Source: an uncultured Pelagibacteraceae bacterium (GTDB taxonomy: Bacteria; Pseudomonadota; Alphaproteobacteria; Pelagibacterales; Pelagibacteraceae). Taken from it: DNA of 64,000 nucleotides. The notes under the pieces were generated by a model. That model searched no databases and was not told where the DNA came from. It saw only the letters and a list, made by a program, of their open reading frames with translations. Made by a program: the position numbers and the translations under genes. The stretch spans positions 248,001 to 312,000 of the forward strand of contig CABZOF010000002.1 of the NCBI GenBank assembly GCA_902527215.1, given 5' to 3'. Below are positions 53,430 to 61,882 of the stretch, in pieces. Within the stretch, counting starts at the first letter, position 1. Each line of letters begins with the position of its first letter.

Positions 53430-54233
53430 ATGGATAGCAATCTAATAATAAAAAATAATGAATTTCCAAAGTTTTTGAACCAACTAGCAATTGATTTAAC
53501 AAATTTTTATTTTAAAAAACTTAATAAGCCTTTTAAAGTTAACAATAAATTACTTGGCAAAGGATATGACCCTGTTACTACATGCGATAAAGCTTTTGAA
53601 AAATTCATTAGAGCAAAGATAGGCAAAAAATTCCCTGGTCATGAAATTATTGGAGAAGAATTTGGTTACAAAAAAACTAAAAGTGATTTTAGTTGGGTAA
53701 TTGATCCAATAGATGGAACCAGGTCATTTGTTATAGGAAGTCCTACTTGGAGTAATTTGATATCAGTAAATTACAAAGGTAACCCAATATTTGGATTGGC
53801 AAACTTCCCAATGTTAAACAAATATTATTATAATCAATCTACAAAAATTGCATATGTTGTTGAAAATAAAAAAAGAAAAAAAATATCAGTCAACAAAAGT
53901 GTTAAATTTAAAGATATCAAATTAACTGCTGGTTTTCATGGAGCAATTTCATTAAATCAACAAAAAAAAATTCCAAAACTTCTCAAATTAATACAATTCC
54001 CTTGCTCAGATGCATTGTCATATGCTCAGATATGTGAAGGTAGAATTGATGTTGTATTGCAATGCAATAATAAAATTTGGGACATTCATCCACTAATTCC
54101 AATTATCAATGCATCTGGTGGTATTACTACGACTTGGAATAATAAAGATGCAAAGCAAGCAGGACATGTAGCAGTATCATCTAATAAAATAATTCATAAA
54201 AAAATATTAGGTTTGCTAAAACCCATCGTATAA
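53430..54233 (+). CDS. Inositol monophosphatase-family phosphatase, HisN-type
   Basis: A 267-residue Mg-dependent phosphatase. The metal sites are GEEFG near residue 75, WVIDPIDGTRSFVIGSPTW near 90 and the C-terminal WDIHPLIPIINASGG near 215. The RSFVIGSPTWSNLISV pattern is that of histidinol-phosphate phosphatases (HisN) in alphaproteobacteria rather than SuhB. Despite the inositol genes elsewhere in the window, myo-inositol-1-phosphatase is therefore less likely. It is followed by a glutamine amidotransferase after two bases. Confidence 0.82.
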   Translation: MDSNLIIKNNEFPKFLNQLAIDLTNFYFKKLNKPFKVNNKLLGKGYDPVTTCDKAFEKFIRAKIGKKFPGHEIIGEEFGYKKTKSDFSWVIDPIDGTRSFVIGSPTWSNLISVNYKGNPIFGLANFPMLNKYYYNQSTKIAYVVENKKRKKISVNKSVKFKDIKLTAGFHGAISLNQQKKIPKLLKLIQFPCSDALSYAQICEGRIDVVLQCNNKIWDIHPLIPIINASGGITTTWNNKDAKQAGHVAVSSNKIIHKKILGLLKPIV

Positions 54234-54235
54234 CA

Positions 54236-54967
54236 ATGGAAATTCTTGTTCTTCAACACATAAATATTGAAGATCCTGGTTATATAAAAGATTTAATGAT
54301 CAAAGATGGAGTTAATATTACAACTATTGAATTAGATGAAGGAGAAAAAATTCCAGATAATTTAAATTTTTTTGACGGTATGCTATGTATGGGTGGACCT
54401 ATGGATACTTGGATGGAAAAGGATTTTCCTTGGCTCATCGAAGAAAAAAAAAAAATTAAAGAGTTCGTTGTAGAATTAAATAAGCCATACTTAGGGTTTT
54501 GTCTCGGATGTCAATTACTAGGAGAAGCAATTGGAGGAAAAGTAGTTAAAACTAATAATCCTGAAATTGGAATGCTGGATGTAAACTTTTTGGATGAAAA
54601 AAAGAAAGATATGCTTTTCGCAGATTTTCCTCAAAAAATTACATCATTACAATGGCACTCTTATGAAGTTCAAGAATTAGAAAAAAATAGAAATGTAACG
54701 TTACTTGCTTCATCAAAAGAGACAAAATATCAAATATTTCGATACAAAAACAATGCTTATGGCATTCAATTCCACATAGAGATCAAAGATACAACTGTAA
54801 ATGATTGGGGTTGTGTGCCTGAATATAAGTCAGCACTAGAAAATCAATTAGGACAGGGTGCTCTGGAAAAATTTGATAAAGACGCCAAAGAAAATATGAC
54901 AAATATGAATAATTATTCAAAAATTTTATATACTAACTTCAAAAACGATATCATTCTTAATAATTAA
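54236..54967 (+). CDS. Class I glutamine amidotransferase-like protein
   Basis: A 243-residue protein with the GATase1 fold. MCMGGPMDTW near residue 51 forms the oxyanion region, the nucleophilic Cys is in YLGFCLGCQLLGEAIGG near 85, and the His-x-Glu pair in YGIQFHIEI near 180. It resembles stand-alone GMP-synthase-like amidotransferases (YfeJ/GAT1_2.1 type) that may hydrolyse gamma-glutamyl compounds rather than supply ammonia to a synthase. No synthase partner is adjacent. Cotranscribed with the phosphatase; a 71-base gap separates it from the peptide transporter. Confidence 0.82.
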   Translation: MEILVLQHINIEDPGYIKDLMIKDGVNITTIELDEGEKIPDNLNFFDGMLCMGGPMDTWMEKDFPWLIEEKKKIKEFVVELNKPYLGFCLGCQLLGEAIGGKVVKTNNPEIGMLDVNFLDEKKKDMLFADFPQKITSLQWHSYEVQELEKNRNVTLLASSKETKYQIFRYKNNAYGIQFHIEIKDTTVNDWGCVPEYKSALENQLGQGALEKFDKDAKENMTNMNNYSKILYTNFKNDIILNN

Positions 54968-54983
54968 GTTACCTATTTTACCC

Positions 54984-55012
54984 TTGTAGTTAACCTATTA
55001 ATCAGGTTTAAT
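54984..55012 (+). promoter_or_regulatory. Candidate sigma70 promoter of the dipeptide-type ABC operon
   Basis: TTGTAG (54984-54989) and TTTAAT (55007-55012) are separated by 17 bases, 26 bases before the binding-protein start and upstream of its AGGAGG. The -35 is identical to that proposed for the CUT1 operon. AT-rich background makes this tentative. Confidence 0.3.
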
Positions 55013-55038
55013 TTTATTTGTAATAATTAGGAGGAAAA

Positions 55039-56601
55039 ATGAAATTTAAAAATTTTATTAAAATTTTCTTTGCAATTTTATTTGTTTTTGTATCAACACA
55101 TTCATACGCGAAAACAATTAAATGGTCTATGCAAGGAGATAGTCTAACTTTGGATCCTCATGCCCAAAATGAAGGTCCTACAACACAAGTTTCAAGACAG
55201 GTCTATGAAGCACTTGTAACAAGAGGTCTGGATATGAGTATTGAACCTCAACTTGCAACTGATTGGAAAACAACTGATCCAAATACTTGGGTTTTTAATT
55301 TAAGAAAAGGTGTAAAATTTTCTGATGGTACAGATATGACTGCAAAAGATGTTGTATTTAGTATTTTGAGAGCAAAACAACCTACATCAGATTTTAAAGA
55401 ATACATAAGTACAATTTCTGATGTTAAAGAAATTGATAATTACACTGTTCAAGTGACTACAAGTAAACCAAATCCAATTCTTTTAAACCAATTATCAAAC
55501 ATATTTATAATGTCTAAAAAATGGTCTATTGATTTTGGAGCAACAGTTTCACAAAACTGGGATGGTGGAGAAGAAACATTCTCAGCAACTAATGCAATGG
55601 GAACCGGACCATTCAAAATTACTCTAAGAGAGCCAAATACTAAGACAGTATTTGAGAGAAATAGTAATTGGTGGGGTTCAATGAAAGATAATAGTGTTAG
55701 TGAAATACACCTATTACCAATTAAAAACTCAGCTACAAGAGTTGCAGCATTATTATCTGGTGAAGTTGATTTAGTAACTGACGCGCCAGTTCAAGACCTA
55801 GCTAGAATTGGAAATTCTGCAGATCATGATGTAGTGAGCACAGCTCAAATGCGTACAATCTTTTTAGGTATGGACCAAGCAGCAGATAAATTAAGATCTG
55901 GAAATACTGGTGATAATCCATTTAAGAAAAAAGAAGTAAGACAAGCCCTTTATCAAGCAATAGATATAGAAGCAATTAAGAAAAAAGTAATGAGAGGTCT
56001 TAGTGAGCCTGCGGGTATCATAACTTTTCCTGGTGTAAATGGATACACAAAAGATCTAGATAAAAGATTGCCTTATGATGTTGACGCTGCGAAAAAATTG
56101 TTAGCTGACGCAGGATATCCAAAAGGTTTCGATGTTGAACTAAGATGCCCTAATGATAGATATGTAAACGACGAAGCAATTTGTACTGCAGTAGTTGGAA
56201 TGTTAGGTAAAATCGGCGTAAATGTTAATCTATTCGCTCAGACAAAAAGTAAGCATTTTAAGGAATTAAAAGAAGATAAGGGTGATTTCTATATGCTAGG
56301 ATGGGGAGTTCCAACATTAGATAGTCATTATGTTTTTCATTATCTATATGAGTCAGGCGCTAGTTGGAATAAAGTAAACTTTAGCAACAGCGAAGTTGAC
56401 GCTGCTATAAGAGTAATGGAAGGTGAAGTTGACTTAGATAAAAGAAATGCAGCTATTGCAAATGCTTGGAAAATTGTAAAAGATGATATTTCATATCTTC
56501 CTTTACACCACCAAGTAATTTCTTGGGCAACTAAAAATAGTGTAGATGTTCCAATAAGACCGAATAATGAACCATTATTCCGTTTTGCAAGTTTTAAATA
56601 A
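55039..56601 (+). CDS. Dipeptide/oligopeptide-type ABC transporter substrate-binding protein
   Basis: A 520-residue periplasmic protein of SBP family 5 (DppA/GsiB-like), with a signal peptide of about 25 residues ending near SYAK. Family motifs include KWSMQGDSLTLDPHAQN at the mature N-terminus, LATDWKTTDPNTWVFNLRKGVKFSDG near residue 75 and NPFKKKEVRQALYQAIDIE near 292. A perfect AGGAGG ribosome binding site precedes it. It would deliver peptides, glutathione or similar ligands to the membrane complex encoded next. A long hairpin follows the gene. Confidence 0.92.
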   Translation: MKFKNFIKIFFAILFVFVSTHSYAKTIKWSMQGDSLTLDPHAQNEGPTTQVSRQVYEALVTRGLDMSIEPQLATDWKTTDPNTWVFNLRKGVKFSDGTDMTAKDVVFSILRAKQPTSDFKEYISTISDVKEIDNYTVQVTTSKPNPILLNQLSNIFIMSKKWSIDFGATVSQNWDGGEETFSATNAMGTGPFKITLREPNTKTVFERNSNWWGSMKDNSVSEIHLLPIKNSATRVAALLSGEVDLVTDAPVQDLARIGNSADHDVVSTAQMRTIFLGMDQAADKLRSGNTGDNPFKKKEVRQALYQAIDIEAIKKKVMRGLSEPAGIITFPGVNGYTKDLDKRLPYDVDAAKKLLADAGYPKGFDVELRCPNDRYVNDEAICTAVVGMLGKIGVNVNLFAQTKSKHFKELKEDKGDFYMLGWGVPTLDSHYVFHYLYESGASWNKVNFSNSEVDAAIRVMEGEVDLDKRNAAIANAWKIVKDDISYLPLHHQVISWATKNSVDVPIRPNNEPLFRFASFK

Positions 56602-56610
56602 ATAACTTTT

Positions 56611-56643
56611 TTATAAGCCCTTTGTTTAACAAAGGGCTTATAA
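56611..56643 (+). terminator. Long perfect palindrome after the peptide-binding-protein gene
   Basis: Two 16-base arms (56611-56626 and 56628-56643) pair perfectly around one base, so the effective loop would be three to five bases. There is no U-run on the plus-strand side, so it may act as an RNA-stabilising or processing hairpin between the binding-protein and permease genes rather than as a classic terminator. Confidence 0.6.
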
Positions 56644-56661
56644 GTATAAATATTTCTTAAA

Positions 56662-57645
56662 TTGATAAAGTATTTTTTCAAACGTCTGATTCAATCCGTA
56701 ATAGTGATGCTTGTTGTGTCATTTGTTTCATTTTCTTTATTTAACTTTGTGGGTGATCCAATTAACAACATGGTTGGCGAAGAAACCTCAGATGAAGAAA
56801 GAGCTGAATTAAGAGAAACTCTTGGATTAACAGATCCAATACATATTCAATTTTCAAGGTTTGTAGTAAACGCATCCAAAGGTGAGTTTGGAATTTCATA
56901 TCAACTTAGGAGACCAGTTTCTGAATTAATTATTGAAAGACTGCCAGCAACTATTGAACTAGTATTAATTTCTGCATTAATTGCATTAGTTTCAGGTACT
57001 TTATTGGGAGTTTATACAGGTATTAATAGAAAAGGCTTTTTGAGTGACTTTATACTAGCAGTATCTCTTTTAGGTGTATCACTTCCAACATTTGTGATTG
57101 GAATATTATTTATTTACCTTTTTGCAGTCATATTAGGTGTTCTCCCATCCTTTGGAAGAGGAGAGGTTATTGACCTAGGCTTTTGGACTACTGGACTTTT
57201 AACTGTTTCAGGATTGAAAGCAATTATACTTCCATCTGTAACACTCAGCCTTTTTCAAATGACTTATATAATTAGGTTAGTAAGAGCTGAGATGATGGAA
57301 ATATTACAAACTGATTATATAAAATTTGCCAGAGCTAGAGGCATAAGTGAAAAGAGTATTAACTATAAACATGCACTTAAAAATGGATTAATTCCAGTCA
57401 TAACCATAGCAGGAATAAATATAGGGACATTAGTTGCTTTCTCAATAATTACCGAAACTGTTTTTCAATGGCCTGGCATGGGCTTTTTATTTATTCAGGC
57501 GGTTCAATTCGTAGATATACCAATTATGTCAGCATATTTAGTATTTATAGCTTTTGTATTTGTTATGATAAATTTTATTGTAGATATTTTATACTACTTT
57601 ATCGATCCTAGAATTCGAGTTAAAGGTGATGCTACAAGTGGATAA
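56662..57645 (+). CDS. Dipeptide-type ABC transporter permease (DppB family, TTG start)
   Basis: A 327-residue inner-membrane protein with six main hydrophobic segments. The N-terminal FFKRLIQSVIVMLVVSFVSF helix, the DPINNMVGEETSDEERAELR periplasmic segment and the EAA-type loop YIKFARARGISEKSIN near residue 225 are standard for DppB. The only start that preserves the first helix is TTG at 56662, which may lower its translation relative to the binding protein. It overlaps dppC by about 17 bases. Confidence 0.92.
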   Translation: MIKYFFKRLIQSVIVMLVVSFVSFSLFNFVGDPINNMVGEETSDEERAELRETLGLTDPIHIQFSRFVVNASKGEFGISYQLRRPVSELIIERLPATIELVLISALIALVSGTLLGVYTGINRKGFLSDFILAVSLLGVSLPTFVIGILFIYLFAVILGVLPSFGRGEVIDLGFWTTGLLTVSGLKAIILPSVTLSLFQMTYIIRLVRAEMMEILQTDYIKFARARGISEKSINYKHALKNGLIPVITIAGINIGTLVAFSIITETVFQWPGMGFLFIQAVQFVDIPIMSAYLVFIAFVFVMINFIVDILYYFIDPRIRVKGDATSG

Positions 57646-58567
57646 TAAAACACTTAATTCTTGGGAAAGACTAAAAGATAGCGATATTTATTTTAGCTTT
57701 ATTAAATCTCCAACTGCAATTGTATCATCAATAATATTATTAATAATTTTCTTTTGCTCTTTTTTTGTTGAGTTTGTTACACCTCATAACCCTTTTGATC
57801 CTGCATCATTATCTTTAATGGAAGCTTTTACTCCCCCTTCTTGGACAGAGGATGGTATGGCAAAATTTATCTTAGGTACAGATGGACAAGGAAGAGATAT
57901 GCTTTCAACAATTCTTTATGGTTCACGAATTTCATTAATAGTTGGATTTTCAGCAATTATTTTTAGTTTAATTTTAGGTGTCTCCCTAGGTTTAACAGCA
58001 GGTTACTTTGGTGGAAAATATGAAATGATAGTAATGAGATTAACAGATGTTCAGCTGACAGTACCGAGTATATTAATGGCTCTATTAGTTGATGGTATTG
58101 CAAGAGGTATCATTTCCAGAGAAATGCATGACGAGATGGCAATATATGTTTTAATTTTTGCAATAGGCATTTCTGAGTGGCCTCAATTTGCAAGAGTTTC
58201 TCGTGCAGCAACTTTAGTAGAAAAAAATAAAGATTATGTTTCAGCTTCATCAATTATAGGTGTTTCAAATTTACTTATTATGTTTAAGCATATACTACCA
58301 AATATAATGAGACCTGTTTTGGTGATAGGTACAATTGGTCTAGCTCTTGCTATAATTGCAGAGTCAACATTGAGCTTTTTAGGAGTTGGAGTTCCTCCAA
58401 CAACACCTTCATTAGGTACTTTAATTAGATTAGGAAATGATTTTTTATTTTCAGGCGAATGGTGGATAACATTCTTTCCTGCAATATTCTTAGTTATCCT
58501 TGCTTTCTCAATTAATTTATTAGGAGATTGGATGAGAGATACGCTTAACCCAAGGTTAAAAAAATGA
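57629..58567 (+). CDS. Dipeptide-type ABC transporter permease (DppC family)
   Basis: A 312-residue inner-membrane protein with an N-terminal helix near residue 30, the GTDGQGRDMLSTILYGSRISL segment near 90 typical of DppC, and the EAA loop VSASSIIGVSNLLIMFKHILPN near 210. A GTG one codon earlier (57626) is an alternative start. It overlaps dppB by 17 bases and the ATPase gene by 4 bases (ATGA), as expected for a coupled transporter operon. Confidence 0.92.
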   Translation: MLQVDNKTLNSWERLKDSDIYFSFIKSPTAIVSSIILLIIFFCSFFVEFVTPHNPFDPASLSLMEAFTPPSWTEDGMAKFILGTDGQGRDMLSTILYGSRISLIVGFSAIIFSLILGVSLGLTAGYFGGKYEMIVMRLTDVQLTVPSILMALLVDGIARGIISREMHDEMAIYVLIFAIGISEWPQFARVSRAATLVEKNKDYVSASSIIGVSNLLIMFKHILPNIMRPVLVIGTIGLALAIIAESTLSFLGVGVPPTTPSLGTLIRLGNDFLFSGEWWITFFPAIFLVILAFSINLLGDWMRDTLNPRLKK

Positions 58568-60246
58568 GTTTTCTTAAAATAAGCAATTTGAGTGTCGACT
58601 ATAAAATGAGAAAAGAAACAGTAAATGCTGCAAAAAATATAAATATAGACATTAAAAAAGGTGAAATAGTTGGATTAGTTGGAGAGTCTGGCTCTGGAAA
58701 AAGTACTGTAGCTAACGCAATTGTAAATTTAATTGATGAACCAGGTAAAGTTTCAGGTGGATCAATATTGATGGGAGAAACAAATATCAGCGAAAATCCA
58801 GAAACAATTGTTCAGTATCGAGGAAAAAAAATTGGATTAATATTTCAAGATCCTCAAACCTCTTTAAATCCAATTTTAACAATTGGTGAACAGCTTATAG
58901 AAACAATACAGACTCATTTAAATTTAAGTTCAGAGGATGCGAAAAATCAAGCAATTAATTTATTAAAAGAAGTTGGGATCAAGGATGCCGAAAAAAGGTT
59001 TTATAATTACCCTCACCAATTTTCTGGTGGGATGAGACAAAGAGTTGTTATTTCTCTTGCTTTATGTTGTGAGCCCGAATTATTAATTGCAGATGAACCA
59101 ACAACAGCTCTAGACGTTTCTATTCAGTCTCAAATTCTTGAATTAATAAAAAGATTAACAAAAGAGAGAAACTTAGCTGTAATACTTATTACTCACGATA
59201 TGGGAGTTATCGCTGAAACTACAGACAGAGTGGCTGTAATGAAAAATGGAGACTTAGTTGAAATAGGTTTAACCAAACAGATATTGGTTGAGCCTAAGGA
59301 AAAATACACGAAAAGTTTAGTCAATTCTGTACCACCGACTAATAAAAAAATATCTAGATTTACAATAATAGAAAAAGAGAATGTAAGTAATCAAAATAAT
59401 AACGTTAAAATATTAAACAGATGGTCCAAAAAGATAATTGTTGATCAAAATTTAATAGAAATAAAAAACTTGAGTAAATCTTTTGATGATAGTTTTTTCA
59501 CTGAGAATACAAAAAATTCTGTAATGGCTGTAGATGATATCTCGCTAAATATCAAAGAAGGACAGTCTTTTGGTTTAGTTGGTGAGAGTGGAAGCGGTAA
59601 AACAACAATAGCAAAAATGGTTGTTAATTTGTTTAAACCTAGTTCTGGAGATATTTATTTTGACAGTGTTAATATTACCAAAATTAAAAAAAACAAAGAT
59701 CTACTTAAATTTAGGAAACAAATTCAAATGATCTTTCAGGATCCATTTTCCTCGTTAAATGGAAGACTAAAAGTAAAGGAAATTATTGCAGAACCTATTA
59801 AACTTCATAATCCAGATATAAAATCTAGCGACTTAGACAATTATATCCACGATTTATTAGAATCTGTTGAATTAACTCAAAAGTCTGCAATTAGATATCC
59901 TCATGAATTTTCAGGGGGCCAAAGGCAAAGAATATCAATAGCGAGAGCATTAGCCACACAACCAAGACTTCTTGTTTGTGACGAACCTACATCAGCATTA
60001 GACGTGAGTATTCAAGCTCAAATATTAAACTTACTAAAAGATCTTCAAGAACAGTTAAATCTCACAATTTTATTTATAAGCCATGATTTACCAGTTGTAA
60101 GACAAATGTGTGATAAAATAGCTGTGCTTAAAGATGGGAAATTATGTGAAGTGTCAGAAACAGAAGAGTTGTTTAAAAATCCTAAACATAATTATACTAA
60201 AGAACTACTAAAATTAATGCCAAAAATTGAGTCAATTTATAACTAA
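58564..60246 (+). CDS. Fused dipeptide-type ABC ATPase (DppD-DppF in one chain)
   Basis: A 560-residue protein with two complete nucleotide-binding domains. The first (about 1-270) has Walker A GESGSGKST near 40, signature FSGGMRQRV near 155 and Walker B LLIADEPTTALDVS near 175. The second (about 295-555) has GESGSGKTT near 342, FSGGQRQRISIARAL near 450 and LLVCDEPTSALDVS near 475. In many bacteria these are two proteins, DppD and DppF; the fused form resembles GsiA/YejF. It completes the importer and is followed 12 bases later by an AhpD-like gene with its own ribosome binding site. Confidence 0.94.
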   Translation: MSFLKISNLSVDYKMRKETVNAAKNINIDIKKGEIVGLVGESGSGKSTVANAIVNLIDEPGKVSGGSILMGETNISENPETIVQYRGKKIGLIFQDPQTSLNPILTIGEQLIETIQTHLNLSSEDAKNQAINLLKEVGIKDAEKRFYNYPHQFSGGMRQRVVISLALCCEPELLIADEPTTALDVSIQSQILELIKRLTKERNLAVILITHDMGVIAETTDRVAVMKNGDLVEIGLTKQILVEPKEKYTKSLVNSVPPTNKKISRFTIIEKENVSNQNNNVKILNRWSKKIIVDQNLIEIKNLSKSFDDSFFTENTKNSVMAVDDISLNIKEGQSFGLVGESGSGKTTIAKMVVNLFKPSSGDIYFDSVNITKIKKNKDLLKFRKQIQMIFQDPFSSLNGRLKVKEIIAEPIKLHNPDIKSSDLDNYIHDLLESVELTQKSAIRYPHEFSGGQRQRISIARALATQPRLLVCDEPTSALDVSIQAQILNLLKDLQEQLNLTILFISHDLPVVRQMCDKIAVLKDGKLCEVSETEELFKNPKHNYTKELLKLMPKIESIYN

Positions 60247-60258
60247 AAGGAGAAAACC

Positions 60259-60651
60259 ATGACAATATTTAAAAAAATTTCTGAAAACGAAGCTACTGGA
60301 AAAGTAAAAGAAATTTTTGAAGAAATAAAAGAAGCAAGACAAATAACTGAAATTCCGAATTTTTGGAAAACAATGGCTAATAGTCCAGATACATTAGAAA
60401 GAACTTGGAGATCATTACAACAAGTAATGGGAAAAGGTGAATTAGACCCTGCTGTAAAGGAACTTATTTATGTTGCAGTTTCAATTACTAACAATTGTGA
60501 ATATTGTATTAAATCTCATACTCTAGCTGCCAGAAAAAAAGGTGCGACAGATGGAATGATTAACGAAATGATCGCAATTGTAGGAATGGCTAACGAAACA
60601 AATCGTTTAGTAGAAGGTTATCAAGTAGAAGTAGACGACTTTTTAAAATAA
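60259..60651 (+). CDS. Carboxymuconolactone decarboxylase / AhpD-like protein
   Basis: A 130-residue helical protein of the CMD/AhpD fold. The redox-type motif NNCEYCIKSH (C-x-x-C then His, near residue 77) is that of AhpD-like alkylhydroperoxidase-associated proteins rather than a true decarboxylase. An AAAGGAG ribosome binding site precedes the start. It lies 12 bases after the peptide-transporter ATPase and one base before DUF952. A thiol-dependent detoxification role is plausible; the substrate is unknown. Confidence 0.87.
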   Translation: MTIFKKISENEATGKVKEIFEEIKEARQITEIPNFWKTMANSPDTLERTWRSLQQVMGKGELDPAVKELIYVAVSITNNCEYCIKSHTLAARKKGATDGMINEMIAIVGMANETNRLVEGYQVEVDDFLK

Positions 60652-60652
60652 A

Positions 60653-60997
60653 ATGAATTTTGATTTTGTTTACAAGATATGTACAAAATCTGAGTGGAGT
60701 GAGGCAAAACAATATAATGTTTTTAAAGGCACTGAATTAGATTTAAAAGATGGTTATATCCATTTCTCAGATAAAGATCAGGTCAAGCAAACACTCAATA
60801 AGTTTTATATTAATCAAACTGATTTAATAATTCTTAAAGTGGATGCTCTAAAATTAAAAAATCTAGTTTGGGAGCAATCGACGGATGGCAACATGTTTCC
60901 ACATTTATACTCAGATCTAGATTTAGATTTTGTAGTTAAAGAATATATTATTGATTTAAAAGATGATGGTAAGCATAATCTGCCAGATGAACTTTAA
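60653..60997 (+). CDS. DUF952-family protein
   Basis: A 114-residue cytoplasmic protein matching DUF952: VYKICTKSEWSEA at the N-terminus, DGYIHFSDKDQVKQTLNKFY near residue 32 with the conserved His-Phe-Ser, LKVDALKL near 60 and FPHLYSDLDLD near 80. Structures of the family resemble an ADP-ribosyltransferase-like or small alpha/beta fold, but no activity is established that I can cite. It starts one base after the AhpD-like gene and runs convergently toward the SMR gene, 3 bases away. Confidence 0.82.
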   Translation: MNFDFVYKICTKSEWSEAKQYNVFKGTELDLKDGYIHFSDKDQVKQTLNKFYINQTDLIILKVDALKLKNLVWEQSTDGNMFPHLYSDLDLDFVVKEYIIDLKDDGKHNLPDEL

Positions 60998-61000
60998 TAG

Positions 61001-61336
61001 TTAATTTGATTTTCCAACTAAATTAACAATTAAAACTCCAGATATAATTAATATTAGACCTATAATTGTAAAAAAGTCCGGAATTTGGTTAAATTTATAA
61101 ATACCAACAACTGAAGTAGCTATTATACATAAGCCTGCAAATGAAGCATAAGTTACGCCAACAGGAATAGTTTTCATAACTAAAGAAAGCGTATACATGC
61201 AAGCAACTATTGTTATTGCTGTAAAGACACTTGGTAAAAATATTGTAAAACCATTTGCAGCTTTGGCAAAACCATTTGATGCTGTACCAAGGGCAACTGC
61301 AATAATTAAAATTATATAAGCAGTAAAATTACTCAT
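61001..61336 (-). CDS. Small multidrug resistance (SMR)-family membrane protein without Glu14
   Basis: A 111-residue inner-membrane protein with four hydrophobic segments, the SMR topology. It aligns without gaps to EmrE at the N-terminus: the GT pair at 17-18 coincides, and FAKAANGFTIFLPS matches the SEGFTRLWPS-type loop. However, the membrane glutamate at position 14, essential for proton-coupled export in EmrE and Gdx, is Val here. VTYASFAGLCIIATSVVG near residue 60 matches the helix-3 motif. It may be a heterodimer partner, a non-proton-coupled transporter or a lipid/polyamine-related member. Substrate unknown. Confidence 0.8.
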   Translation of the reverse strand: MSNFTAYIILIIAVALGTASNGFAKAANGFTIFLPSVFTAITIVACMYTLSLVMKTIPVGVTYASFAGLCIIATSVVGIYKFNQIPDFFTIIGLILIISGVLIVNLVGKSN

Positions 61337-61384
61337 AATTAAAGAATAATATATCCTTAATTAATATCTACAAACTTTTCTAAT

Positions 61385-61882
61385 TTATTTAATTGTTATA
61401 GGACCGACCATTCCACTTTCGTAGTGACCAGGAATGTTACATGCCATTTCTAAAGAAATATCTTTTGAAAACTTCCAAATAATTTCTCCTGATTTATTTG
61501 GTTCTAACATTACACTATTTGCGTGTTTGTGACCCAATGAATGATCTTTTTTAGACATTTCTTTCATCTTTTTATGATCAATTCGGTCGCCTAAAAGAAT
61601 ATCGTGTTCAATTAATCTTGCCATTTCGGGTTGGTGATCTATATGCATCTTTTTAGTTCCAATATTATATTCATGCACCAGTTCACCTAGATTTTTAACA
61701 ATTATTTTTACTGTTTCACCTTTTTTAACTTGAATTGAACTTGGCTCATAATAATTGTCATACATCTTTACTTCTATTACTCTTGTAACATCATTTGGAT
61801 CACCCTTAGACCCAATCATCTTCATTGAAGCTGCATTTGAATTAAAGGCGATAAAAATAAATAAAAGTATTAGTTTTTTCAT
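61385..61882 (-). CDS. Secreted cupredoxin-domain copper protein
   Basis: A 165-residue protein with a signal peptide of about 17 residues (KKLILLFIFIAFNSNA) and a plastocyanin-like domain. Type 1 copper ligands are visible: His in GELVHEYNIG near residue 70, then Cys, His and Met in MACNIPGHYESGMVG near 147-158. Between them is a Met/His/Lys-rich insert (about 78-120, with HIDHQPEMA and DHSLGHKHA) that could hold extra copper. The pattern is common in periplasmic copper-handling proteins. It shares one base with the upstream NTF2-like gene (TAATG) and is the last gene of the small-protein run. Confidence 0.85.
   Translation of the reverse strand: MKKLILLFIFIAFNSNAASMKMIGSKGDPNDVTRVIEVKMYDNYYEPSSIQVKKGETVKIIVKNLGELVHEYNIGTKKMHIDHQPEMARLIEHDILLGDRIDHKKMKEMSKKDHSLGHKHANSVMLEPNKSGEIIWKFSKDISLEMACNIPGHYESGMVGPITIK

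Noticed and set aside
53430-54233. The IMPase-family gene as inositol-1-phosphatase linked to iol genes
   Set aside because: It is about 35 kb from iolD, and its motif around the second metal site is HisN-like.
54992-55018. Small hairpin with T-rich tail before the peptide-transporter operon
   Set aside because: Only five base pairs and an interrupted T-run; overlaps the candidate promoter, so not called a terminator.
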